Positions 1 to 6,103 of a DNA stretch of 7,107 nt are shown here, in pieces. The notes below the pieces were generated by a model. That model was not told where the DNA came from, did not search any database, and worked only from the letters and a program-made list of their open reading frames with translations. Position 1 is the first letter of the stretch, and every line of letters begins with the position of its first letter. Origin of the DNA: Clostridium sp. AM49-4BH (lineage in GTDB: Bacteria; Bacillota; Clostridia; Lachnospirales; Lachnospiraceae); NCBI RefSeq assembly GCF_003478335.1, contig NZ_QUFB01000079.1, positions 1-7,107 of the forward strand. The letters run 5' to 3'. Both the position numbers and the translations under genes were made by a program.

Positions 1-7
1 TTGATTT

Positions 8-208
8 ACATGCCTTTCGGAAACTCGAAGTCCCGGAAGCAAGGTATTCATCATTTTTGAAAGGGACTTTGCGCTCGTCGTTACTTATGTCTCGTATTTC
101 AGAGACATTAAGTAACGTGACGTAGCGCATCGTAGCGAAAGCGTCCCGTCCAAAAATGGATGATACCTTGCTAAACCGGGACATCTCAGACACTCTTTCA
201 GGCATGTA
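8..208. repeat. Long imperfect inverted repeat (~200 bp), possible MITE or structured RNA
   Basis: The two halves pair along almost their whole length around a loop at 94-101. The paired blocks are: 7-15 with 200-208; 30-36 (GTCCCGG) with 176-182; 38-47 with 163-172; 49-59 with 151-162 (one bulge); 63-67 with 143-147; 71-75 with 124-128; and 79-93 with 102-117 (one bulge). The tips read TACATGCCT and AGGCATGTA, so a TA dinucleotide lies at each end of the palindrome, as would be expected after insertion of an IS630/mariner-type miniature element. No open reading frame of note lies inside it. It is too long and too interrupted to be an ordinary terminator. A mobile miniature element is inferred; a structured non-coding RNA is the alternative. 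The pairing is seen directly, the identity is not known. Confidence 0.7.
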
Positions 209-401
209 TTCATCAGAGACTTAACAAAATAAGAAATCACGCGAAAACTCTGCGTTCTGCAGCAATTGCTATAGTTTTTTGAAGACAGGATAATTTACTT
301 TATCGGCTGCAAAATAGCTATTATTTTATTGACATAATAAGCAATATGTGGATGTGTGAGATATTGAGGTATGGGAAGATGGAATAATTTATTAACGGAT
401 A
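209..401. other. Intergenic AT-rich stretch without a recognisable gene
   Basis: No convincing coding region is seen. It holds a weak hairpin at 244-280 (AAAACT pairing with AGTTTT around an inner CTGC/GCAG stem, followed by T residues) that could end transcription from the left. A perfect 10-bp palindrome, AATAGCTATT, lies at 313-322. A TTGACA hexamer at 329-334 has no good -10 partner. None of these is firm. Confidence 0.4.
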
Positions 402-431
402 TTAACGGAACAGGGGGATATGTGGTATAAT
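391..431 (+). promoter_or_regulatory. Candidate promoter with extended -10 and tandem ATTAACGGA repeats
   Basis: A perfect TATAAT lies at 426-431, preceded by TGG (an extended -10 of the TGn type). A fair -35 match, TTAACG, lies at 402-407 with an 18-bp spacer. ATTAACGGA occurs twice exactly 10 bp apart (391-399 and 401-409), overlapping the -35. Such helical phasing is typical of an operator, but no regulator is known here. The predicted transcript would begin near 438 and lead into the gene at 492. Confidence 0.55.
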
Positions 432-491
432 TGATGGAGAATGTAGACAGGTTATAAGGTATGGCAGAGTGTCTGCGGAATGGAGATTAAA

Positions 492-1208
492 ATGGGCAGT
501 AAAGTATGGACAGCAGGTAATTTATATGTGAATCAATCCGGTAAGATTGTACAATTGATGGCGGTTGCAAGGCAGGAGGGCAGTGCGCAGGAGCTTGCCA
601 TATATCAGGAGATGCATGCACCATTTACCGTATGGGCAAAATTTCTGTCAGCTTTTGAGGCGACTTATCATAAGATGGCAGAAGTGTTAGAGGAGAAGCG
701 TGCACCTCAGGAGAGAACGGTAGAAGCATCCGGGGAGAAGCGTGCACCTCAGGAGAGAGTGGTAGAAGTATCCGGGGCAAAAAGTGCTTTGCAGGAGAGT
801 GTGTCTGAAGTGTCGGCGCAGGATTTGTCTCAGGAGAACGAATCAGAGGCATCCGAGAATCAGCGCGCACAGGGGGAGAATGTGCCTGCCGGTGGGGCGG
901 ATGTGAGCGAAGAAGAGCTGCGTATGGCACTGGAAAAGGGGCAGCCGGAAAAATATTTGTCCGGTCGTATTACAGAAATGGAAATCGCCAGGCGAGGCAT
1001 GCTTCAAATATTAGATGCAGAGTCTTTTCAAGAAAAGAGACAGCTATTAGTGGGACTGCGTCCGTATATTGACAAACTGTTGCTGCACAATATTGCAGCA
1101 GCGTTGGATGTTGTTTTGGAAGAAGGAACGCTTGATGATCAGTTTGAGTCACTGCTTCATTGTGTTGATGCACATGCCAGATATGAAGGAGGGAGATTGC
1201 GGTCATGA
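492..1208 (+). CDS. DUF1653-like protein with internal 14-residue repeats, function unknown
   Basis: The protein is about 238 residues. I prefer the ATG at 492 because GGAG at 482-485 lies 6 bases before it; the ATG at 480 has no usable ribosome binding site. Residues ~10-56 resemble the small DUF1653 fold: a GNLY start, an A-R-x-E-x-S-x-x-E-L-x-I-Y-Q pattern, then V-W-A-x-x-L-x-x-F. That family is uncharacterised. Residues ~68-125 are a charged, low-complexity linker of repeats such as EKRAPQERVVEVSG. Residues ~141-236 look helical and soluble. There is no signal peptide or membrane segment, so the protein is probably cytoplasmic. Its stop overlaps an ATG at 1205 (ATGA), so it is probably translationally coupled to the next gene. 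The reading frame is secure, the domain match is by eye, and the function is unknown. Confidence 0.8.
   Translation: MGSKVWTAGNLYVNQSGKIVQLMAVARQEGSAQELAIYQEMHAPFTVWAKFLSAFEATYHKMAEVLEEKRAPQERTVEASGEKRAPQERVVEVSGAKSALQESVSEVSAQDLSQENESEASENQRAQGENVPAGGADVSEEELRMALEKGQPEKYLSGRITEMEIARRGMLQILDAESFQEKRQLLVGLRPYIDKLLLHNIAAALDVVLEEGTLDDQFESLLHCVDAHARYEGGRLRS
693..818 (+). repeat. In-frame 42-bp tandem repeats (three units, third degenerate)
   Basis: Three units of 42 bp lie inside the DUF1653-like gene at 693-734, 735-776 and 777-818. The first two are nearly identical (EKRAPQERTVEASG and EKRAPQERVVEVSG); the third has diverged (AKSALQESVSEVSA), and weaker echoes continue to about 870. The unit is a multiple of three, so copy-number changes would alter linker length without breaking the frame. 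Confidence 0.85.
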
Positions 1209-1273
1209 TCAGTAAAATTATACGCAGTATGACACAGGGGTCTGTCAAGACAAAACTTTTTTATGGGCAATGA
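1186..1273 (+). other. Strong ribosome binding site and overlapping start opening a 22-codon frame, likely the true 5' end of the next gene
   Basis: AAGGAGGGA at 1186-1194 is the best ribosome binding site in this operon. It lies 12 bases (from GGAGG) before an ATG at 1205 that overlaps the upstream stop as ATGA. The frame from 1205 runs 22 codons to a TGA at 1271-1273. Its end, K-T-K-L-F, would continue smoothly into L-W-A-M-I-L-L of the 1270 frame if the T6 run at 1257-1262 contained one more T. The joined protein would have about 331 residues, with a short basic N-terminal tail before its membrane segment. Confidence 0.6.
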
Positions 1274-2199
1274 TTTTGCTGGGGATAGCGTCTGTTGCGT
1301 TGTTTATCGCGGCGTGGATACTGCAGCTTCCGGTATTTGCACTGGCAGCGCTTGTATTGTTGGCCGTTGCCTTTGCGACTGTAAATTCTGTTACGATCAA
1401 TACACAGAAGGCTCAAAAATCAAATAAAGATACATACGATGAAGGAAAAGAAGCGCATTCGCCACAGGAACGGCAGCGAGCCAAGGCAAGATATCTGGCC
1501 TCGCTTCAATCGAAAGATGTCAAAAAGATATTAAGGCAGCATAAAGTAACACAGTCTCATCAGAAACTTATGATTGATTCTTACCAGGAGAGAAAATTAG
1601 AGCAGGTTCCGGCATTTGCCTGGAGAACTGACAAAACATTACATTTTCTTGTGCTAGAGGGCCATGCAAATGAATTTGAGATTCCCATGGATCAGATCAG
1701 GGGTATTTATTATGAAAAAAATGTAACCGCAGATATCGAAAAGGATTATATTCCGTTTCAATATAGTACGTACATTGCTAAAATGTTTCAAGATCTTTTG
1801 CCGGAATATGCAGAACGTAACGTAGACGGAGAACTTGTTTACCAAAAAAATTTATTTTATTTGAGCAATGGATTATACATAACGAATACGTCAATGGCAA
1901 ATTTGATGAAGCTGTTGCCAAAGGTCCCGTTTTTATTGGGTGACAGTGTGAGTCGCAGCAATCGCCTGGACGCATATTTTAAGGAAATATACAAAAATCG
2001 TGTTCTTTGTGAGGCCCATGCGATCACGATGGATCAGTACCGTCAGTCAATAGAGGACACATTAGAGGATTTGATACAGGCGCCCATCAGCGGACAGGAA
2101 TTTGTGAAAAGTCTTCGCGATATGACAAAATACCATCTGATCGATCAGCAGCAAGTTAGCAGATGTAGCCAAAGATATCGTCAGATTAAAAATATATGA
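1270..2199 (+). CDS. Membrane-anchored protein of unknown function, probably frameshifted at its 5' end
   Basis: The open frame encodes 309 residues. Residues 1-19 and 22-38 are two hydrophobic segments forming a likely membrane hairpin. The rest (about 44-309) is a hydrophilic, mixed helix/strand domain, probably cytoplasmic. It includes a basic, helical stretch at ~60-105 and a motif-rich middle (FAWRTDKTLHFLVLEG, then FEIPMDQIRGIYYEKN). I do not recognise a characterised family. The ATG at 1270 has no ribosome binding site, whereas a strong one serves the ATG at 1205 in another frame, so either a frameshift has occurred or the sequence has a one-base error in the T6 run. The gene lies directly downstream of the DUF1653-like gene and upstream of recA; no terminator is evident after it. 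Function unknown. Confidence 0.7.
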   Translation: MILLGIASVALFIAAWILQLPVFALAALVLLAVAFATVNSVTINTQKAQKSNKDTYDEGKEAHSPQERQRAKARYLASLQSKDVKKILRQHKVTQSHQKLMIDSYQERKLEQVPAFAWRTDKTLHFLVLEGHANEFEIPMDQIRGIYYEKNVTADIEKDYIPFQYSTYIAKMFQDLLPEYAERNVDGELVYQKNLFYLSNGLYITNTSMANLMKLLPKVPFLLGDSVSRSNRLDAYFKEIYKNRVLCEAHAITMDQYRQSIEDTLEDLIQAPISGQEFVKSLRDMTKYHLIDQQQVSRCSQRYRQIKNI

Positions 2200-2232
2200 C
2201 ATGATGTAATAAAAATAATACATAATTATATA

Positions 2233-2261
2233 TTGACATATGTTAAAAATAAAGATATAGT
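2233..2261 (+). promoter_or_regulatory. recA promoter P1 (TTGACA - 17 bp - TATAGT)
   Basis: A perfect -35 hexamer TTGACA at 2233-2238 and TATAGT at 2256-2261 (5 of 6 matches) are separated by the ideal 17 bp. Transcription would begin near 2268, giving a leader of about 95 bases that contains the LexA box. This is the strongest promoter-like signal before recA. Confidence 0.75.
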
Positions 2262-2289
2262 ATTAGTATACTTGAATTGCAAAAAGATG

Positions 2290-2319
2290 TTGACAGGATA
2301 ATGAAAAAGCATTATCATA
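2290..2319 (+). promoter_or_regulatory. Possible second recA promoter P2 (TTGACA - 18 bp - TATCAT)
   Basis: A second perfect TTGACA lies at 2290-2295, with TATCAT (4 of 6) at 2314-2319 after an 18-bp spacer. Its predicted start, near 2326, would fall on the LexA box, which is where a repressor would block best. The -10 is weaker than that of P1. Confidence 0.4.
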
Positions 2320-2324
2320 CAAAA

Positions 2325-2338
2325 AGAACACTTGTTCG
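2325..2338 (+). promoter_or_regulatory. LexA (SOS) box upstream of recA
   Basis: The sequence AGAACACTTGTTCG contains the perfect half-sites GAAC and GTTC four bases apart. It matches the Gram-positive LexA operator CGAACRNRYGTTCG at 12 of 14 positions. It lies 25 bases before the recA start and downstream of promoter P1, overlapping the predicted start of P2. Repression of recA by LexA, relieved by DNA damage, is the expected consequence. Confidence 0.85.
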
Positions 2339-2363
2339 AATTAAGAAAGGATGGAATTTAGTT

Positions 2364-3464
2364 ATGGCAAACGAAGTAAAGATCGATGAAAATAAAAGAA
2401 AAGCGTTGGAGTCTGCACTGTCCCAGATTGAGAAGGCATATGGTAAGGGTTCCGTTATGAAATTAGGCGACAATATGCATTTGAATGTGGAGACCGTACC
2501 ATCTGGTTCTTTGGGGTTGGATCTCGCTCTGGGCGTTGGCGGTGTGCCAAAGGGACGTGTGGTAGAAGTGTATGGACCGGAGTCTGGCGGTAAGACGACC
2601 GTTGCACTGCATATGGTAGCAGAGGTGCAGAAACGCGGAGGTATTGCCGGCTTTATTGATGCGGAGCATGCGCTGGATCCGGTGTATGCCAAGAAGATTG
2701 GTGTAGATATTGACAACCTATATATTTCACAGCCGGATACCGGAGAGCAGGCATTGGAGATTACAGAGACAATGGTGCGTTCCGGTGCAGTTGACATTGT
2801 GATCGTGGATTCTGTAGCAGCACTGGTTCCGAAAGCAGAGATTGAGGGTGAGATGGGAGATTCTCACGTTGGTCTTCAGGCAAGATTAATGTCTCAAGCA
2901 TTGCGTAAATTGACAGCGATCATCGGCAAGACCAATTGTACGGTGATTTTTATCAACCAGTTGCGTGAGAAAGTTGGCGTCATGTTCGGTAATCCGGAGA
3001 CAACGACCGGTGGCCGTGCATTGAAATATTATTCCTCCATTCGTTTGGAAGTCAGACGTGGGGAGCAGATCAAAAAGGATGGTGAGGCGATCGGTAATCG
3101 AACCAAGATCAAAGTTGTGAAAAATAAAGTGGCACCACCATTTCGTACTGCTGAGGTTGATATTATTTACGGAGAGGGCATTTCCAGAGAAGGAGATATT
3201 TTGGATCTGGCCGTTGCAGAAAATATTGTCAATAAGAGTGGCGCTTGGTATGCCTATAACGGAGATAAGATCGGCCAGGGACGTGAAAATGCAAAACTGT
3301 TCTTGAAAGAACATCCGGATCTGATGGAAGAGGTTGAACAAAAAGTACGCGAAAAATATGCTCAAAAAGAGGGTGTTGATCAGGTAGAGAATGAGGAAAA
3401 GGCGTCTGATAAAACAGTTAAGGAGCCGGTTAAGGCAGCCAAAAAGGCTGACGATGCGGAATAA
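2364..3464 (+). CDS. recA: Recombinase RecA
   Basis: RecA is the ATP-dependent recombinase that forms filaments on single-stranded DNA, catalyses strand exchange, and triggers LexA self-cleavage. From the ATG at 2364 the protein is 366 residues, normal for the family. An in-frame ATG at 2277 would add 29 residues, but those codons contain P2 and the LexA box; the sequence [15 protein letters not shown] and the AAGAAAGG ribosome binding region at 2343-2350 support 2364. Visible parts are the N-terminal helix (~1-35), Walker A GPESGGKT (71-78), Walker B IVIVD (145-149), the L1/L2 DNA-binding region with [21 protein letters not shown] (197-217), and an acidic, lysine-rich C-terminal tail (~335-366). 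The usual Walker A serine (GPESSGKT) is glycine here. recX starts three bases after the stop. Confidence 0.98.
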   Translation: MANEVKIDENKRKALESALSQIEKAYGKGSVMKLGDNMHLNVETVPSGSLGLDLALGVGGVPKGRVVEVYGPESGGKTTVALHMVAEVQKRGGIAGFIDAEHALDPVYAKKIGVDIDNLYISQPDTGEQALEITETMVRSGAVDIVIVDSVAALVPKAEIEGEMGDSHVGLQARLMSQALRKLTAIIGKTNCTVIFINQLREKVGVMFGNPETTTGGRALKYYSSIRLEVRRGEQIKKDGEAIGNRTKIKVVKNKVAPPFRTAEVDIIYGEGISREGDILDLAVAENIVNKSGAWYAYNGDKIGQGRENAKLFLKEHPDLMEEVEQKVREKYAQKEGVDQVENEEKASDKTVKEPVKAAKKADDAE

Positions 3465-3467
3465 TCG

Positions 3468-3935
3468 ATGGAAGATGAGAAATTAAAGGCAACGAAAAAA
3501 GCGATGGGATTGTTGCAGCATATGGATCGCACGGAATGGGAACTTCGCAGTAAGTTAGAACAGGCGGGATTCTCAGAAGAAGCAGTGGAAGCAGCAATAC
3601 AATATGTTGCCGGGTATCATTATATTGACGATAAGAGGTATGCAAAGCGGTTTGTAGAAATATATCGCGAATCCCGAAGTATGCGAAGAATACGTCAGGA
3701 TTTACAAAAAAGACACGTTCCGGAGCAGTGGATCACGCTGGCAATAGAGGCTGTTGACGAGGATGATACCCCGGCACTGCAAAAGGCACTGGAAAAACTG
3801 CTCCGAGGAAGGACAGAACTATCTTATGAAGAGCAGCAAAAAGTAACGGCAAAACTGTATCGGCGGGGGTTTCGACTGGATGCTGTTCGTCGCCAAATTG
3901 ACCTATGGCGCGAGCGAAATGATTGCCAATATTAG
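3468..3935 (+). CDS. recX: Regulatory protein RecX
   Basis: RecX binds RecA filaments and modulates, usually inhibits, their activity. The 155-residue product has the expected all-helical, tandem three-helix layout. The family signature YIDDKRYAKRFVE is at 52-64, followed by the arginine-rich stretch RESRSMRRIRQDLQKRHVP, which matches the DNA/RecA-facing surface in the family. A second repeat lies near 108-150 (ELSYEEQQKVTAKLYRRGF). The gene begins three bases after the recA stop with no clear ribosome binding site of its own, so it is likely co-transcribed and translationally coupled with recA, hence SOS-induced. There is no terminator between recX and the rny promoter region. The call is firm from the motif and the position. 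Confidence 0.95.
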   Translation: MEDEKLKATKKAMGLLQHMDRTEWELRSKLEQAGFSEEAVEAAIQYVAGYHYIDDKRYAKRFVEIYRESRSMRRIRQDLQKRHVPEQWITLAIEAVDEDDTPALQKALEKLLRGRTELSYEEQQKVTAKLYRRGFRLDAVRRQIDLWRERNDCQY

Positions 3936-3946
3936 GGGAAGTTTAC

Positions 3947-3975
3947 TTGACATTTTTCTGTGAAAAGTATAAAAT
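3947..3975 (+). promoter_or_regulatory. rny promoter (TTGACA - 17 bp - TAAAAT)
   Basis: A perfect TTGACA at 3947-3952 and TAAAAT at 3970-3975 (5 of 6) are spaced by 17 bp. This lies in the 92-bp gap between recX and rny, so rny can be transcribed apart from the SOS-regulated recA-recX unit. The predicted start is near 3982. Confidence 0.75.
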
Positions 3976-4027
3976 TGAACTGTTGTACTATGTGCAATGA
4001 ATATTTATAAGGAGGTGCTTCAGTTCG

Positions 4028-5593
4028 ATGTCACCAATGGTTATTAAAATAGTAGCCGTTGTGATCTTACTGGTTGCCATCGTTGTTACGGCACTTTTGA
4101 CGAAGACGATTTCTATTAAGCGTTATCAGGAATCTGAGAATCAGAAGTTGAACAATGCAGAGGACAAGGCTCGTCAGATCATTGATGAAGCTGTAAAGAC
4201 TGCAGAGACGAAAAAGCGCGAAGCCCTATTAGAGGCGAAGGAAGAAGCGATCAAGAATAAGAATGAAATTGAGCGTGAATCCAAAGAGCGTAGAGCCGAA
4301 ATTCAGCGATATGAAAAGCGAGTATTATCGAAAGAGGAAGCTCTGGACAAAAAATCGGAAGCCTTAGAGAAGAAGGAATCCAAATTAAATGCGAAAGATG
4401 CGGATTTGGATCGTCTTAAGAAAGAGTTGGAGACGATTAAGAACAGCCATCTTCGCGAGTTGGAAAAGATTTCCGGTTTGACCTCCGAACAAGCAAAGGA
4501 ATATTTGTTAAAATCTGTAGAAGAAGATGTGAAACATGAAACTGCTGTTCTCGTTAAGGAATTAGAGAACAAGGCAAAGGAAGAGGCAGACAAAAAGGCA
4601 AAGGATTATGTTGTGACTGCGATTCAGCGATGTGCTGCGGATCATGTAGCAGAGACAACAATCTCCGTTGTTCAGTTGCCAAATGAGGAGATGAAAGGAC
4701 GAATTATTGGTCGAGAGGGACGTAATATTCGTACATTAGAGACTCTGACAGGTGTAAATCTTATTATCGATGACACACCAGAGGCAGTTGTTTTATCTGC
4801 ATTTGATGGAGTAAGACGAGAGGTTGCTCGTATTGCTCTTGAGAAACTAATTGTTGATGGACGAATTCATCCTGCAAGAATTGAAGAGATGGTGGAGAAG
4901 GCACAGCGTGATGTTGAGTCGATGATTCGTGAAGAAGGTGAAGCAGCAACATTAGAGGTTGGTGTTCATGGAATTCATCCGGAATTAATTCGTTTGTTAG
5001 GTAGAATGAAGTTTAGAACCAGTTATGGTCAGAATGCATTGAAACATTCTATTGAGGTTGCACATTTGTCTGGCTTACTTGCCGGAGAAATTGGTGCTGA
5101 TGTGCGTCTAGCAAAACGCGCAGGTTTGCTTCACGACATTGGTAAATCGGTCGATCAGGAGATGGAAGGTACACATGTTCAGATTGGTGCGGACTTATGT
5201 CGGAAGTATAAAGAGTCGGGTATTGTAATTAACGCTGTGGAAGCACACCATGGCGATGTGGAGCCAGAAAGCTTGATCGCATGCATCGTTCAGGCAGCAG
5301 ATACCATTTCTGCAGCTAGACCGGGTGCTCGTCGAGAAACACTGGAAACATATACAAACAGATTGAAACAGTTAGAAGATATTTCAAATAGCTTTAAGGG
5401 AGTTGAAAAATCATTTGCCATTCAGGCAGGACGTGAAGTTCGTGTCATGGTTATACCAGAGAAGGTATCAGATGATGACATGATACTATTAGCAAGAGAC
5501 ATCGCTAAGCAGGTTGAGGATGAACTGAAATATCCTGGTCAGATTAAGGTAAATGTTATTCGTGAATCCAGAGTAACCGATTACGCTAAGTAA
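4028..5593 (+). CDS. rny: Ribonuclease Y
   Basis: RNase Y is the membrane-anchored endoribonuclease that initiates mRNA turnover in many Firmicutes. The 521 residues are the usual length. Parts in order: one N-terminal transmembrane helix (~5-25); a long charged coiled coil (~35-200); a KH RNA-binding domain with [12 protein letters not shown] (224-235); and an HD phosphohydrolase domain with H340, the H369-D370 pair in LLHDIGKS, the His pair at 407-408 and D425 as likely metal ligands. A conserved C-terminal region follows. The ribosome binding site GGAGG at 4011-4015 is strong, 12 bases before the ATG at 4028. An ATG at 4037 (residue 4) is less likely but possible. It has its own promoter and a clear terminator, so it forms a separate unit. 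The partner proteins of the degradation complex are not in this window. Confidence 0.97.
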   Translation: MSPMVIKIVAVVILLVAIVVTALLTKTISIKRYQESENQKLNNAEDKARQIIDEAVKTAETKKREALLEAKEEAIKNKNEIERESKERRAEIQRYEKRVLSKEEALDKKSEALEKKESKLNAKDADLDRLKKELETIKNSHLRELEKISGLTSEQAKEYLLKSVEEDVKHETAVLVKELENKAKEEADKKAKDYVVTAIQRCAADHVAETTISVVQLPNEEMKGRIIGREGRNIRTLETLTGVNLIIDDTPEAVVLSAFDGVRREVARIALEKLIVDGRIHPARIEEMVEKAQRDVESMIREEGEAATLEVGVHGIHPELIRLLGRMKFRTSYGQNALKHSIEVAHLSGLLAGEIGADVRLAKRAGLLHDIGKSVDQEMEGTHVQIGADLCRKYKESGIVINAVEAHHGDVEPESLIACIVQAADTISAARPGARRETLETYTNRLKQLEDISNSFKGVEKSFAIQAGREVRVMVIPEKVSDDDMILLARDIAKQVEDELKYPGQIKVNVIRESRVTDYAK

Positions 5594-5614
5594 GGCGCAA
5601 TGGAGTAAAAAACC

Positions 5615-5657
5615 AAGGAAAGTATTGAAATTACAGGGTTTCGATACTTTCCTTTTT
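5615..5657 (+). terminator. Rho-independent terminator of rny
   Basis: The 16-bp stem pairs 5615-5630 with 5639-5654, with one G-U wobble (T5626/G5643), around an 8-base loop, and runs into a TTTTT tract ending at 5657. It lies 21 bases after the rny stop. The stem also has an A-rich 5' side, so it could work weakly in the opposite direction. Confidence 0.95.
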
Positions 5658-5701
5658 CGTTATATTTACGATATTTTACTATATTATCCTGTATTATACG
5701 G

Positions 5702-5746
5702 GGTAATTGGTGCAGATTGGTGCAAAAAAATTACCAAATTGGTGCA
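5702..5746. repeat. Three direct copies of ATTGGTGCA, candidate recombinase or attachment site
   Basis: ATTGGTGCA occurs at 5706-5714, 5716-5724 and 5738-5746. The outer part also forms a 7-bp inverted repeat, GGTAATT at 5702-5708 with AATTACC at 5729-5735. The cluster lies just after the rny terminator and just before the prophage remnant, exactly where an attachment site would be expected. Short directly repeated elements of this kind are typical of tyrosine-recombinase sites; that reading is inference. No integrase gene is in the window. Confidence 0.5.
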
Positions 5747-5845
5747 AATCAAAACATTGTAAATGGGGAAAGGCTAAGTTCAAATATTTACAATTATATA
5801 TGAGACTCAAAACATATTTGGATTTCATATATGACTATAAATCGT
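5747..5845. other. AT-rich spacer between the repeat cluster and the prophage remnant
   Basis: No gene is seen. Two short inverted repeats are present: CAAATAT at 5781-5787 with ATATTTG at 5814-5820, and ATATATGA at 5796-5803 with TCATATAT at 5825-5832. They may be chance features of AT-rich sequence. Confidence 0.3.
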
Positions 5846-5880
5846 AAAAAATAGGGTAGAAGCATAATAGCCTCTACCCT
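5846..5880 (-). terminator. Rho-independent terminator of the phage-derived gene
   Basis: An 11-bp stem pairs 5853-5863 with 5870-5880 around a 6-base loop (ATAATA). Read on the minus strand the single imperfect pair becomes a T-G wobble, and the stem is followed by ATTTTTTAC, so the terminator acts leftward. It lies 25 bases after the stop of the SH3-like fragment and has kept its full structure although the gene has not. Confidence 0.9.
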
Positions 5881-5905
5881 TAAATTATATTTAAAGCAAT
5901 TTAAT

Positions 5906-6103
5906 TTATTTGATTTCCTTCAGCTTTGACAGTGCGATATATTTATATTTGCCACTCGCTGTCTTATTTTTCAAGCGTGCCCATTTACCTACGATACGAC
6001 CGACCTCTACTACATGACCAACCTTTGCCGTGCCAATACGGTTCGTTGCTGTTACCTTAGCAGAACTACGTACTGCCGCTTTCTTAATTACCTTAGCCTT
6101 AAA
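5906..6103 (-). pseudogene. 3' fragment of an SH3-like domain protein, probable phage lysin remnant
   Basis: A minus-strand open frame runs from 6163 to its TAA at 5906-5908. From about 6103 downward it encodes a typical bacterial SH3-like tail: FKAKVIKKAAVRSS, then NRIGTAKVGHVVEV, GKWARLK and YKYIALSKLKEIK at the C-terminus. Such domains bind the cell wall and commonly end phage lysins and amidases. There is no ATG, GTG or TTG start in the frame and no catalytic domain upstream; 20 or so residues before position 6103 look like out-of-frame translation of the neighbouring fragment. So this is the C-terminal end of a larger gene, cut off by recombination or deletion. The terminator directly downstream is intact. 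The SH3 call rests on pattern recognition by eye; lysin is the inferred parent, but another SH3-bearing cell-wall protein is possible. Confidence 0.65.

Noticed and set aside
329..334. TTGACA as a -35 for the first operon
   Set aside because: No acceptable -10 hexamer lies 16-18 bp downstream (the sequence there is ATGTGT).
1257..1264. Programmed -1 ribosomal frameshift site
   Set aside because: The T run can slip, but it does not form a canonical X-XXY-YYZ heptamer in the 1205 frame and no clear downstream stimulatory hairpin is seen; an indel is the simpler explanation.
2277..2363. Upstream extension of recA by 29 residues
   Set aside because: The stretch contains P2 and the LexA box, is not RecA-like, and a normal RecA N-terminus with a ribosome binding region begins at 2364.
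2315..3365. Long minus-strand open frames opposite recA
   Set aside because: They are antisense shadows of a highly conserved gene and their translations are low-quality, with no ribosome binding sites.
5706..5746. CRISPR-like repeat array
   Set aside because: The repeats are only 9 bp, irregularly spaced (10 and 22 bp), and no cas gene is present.
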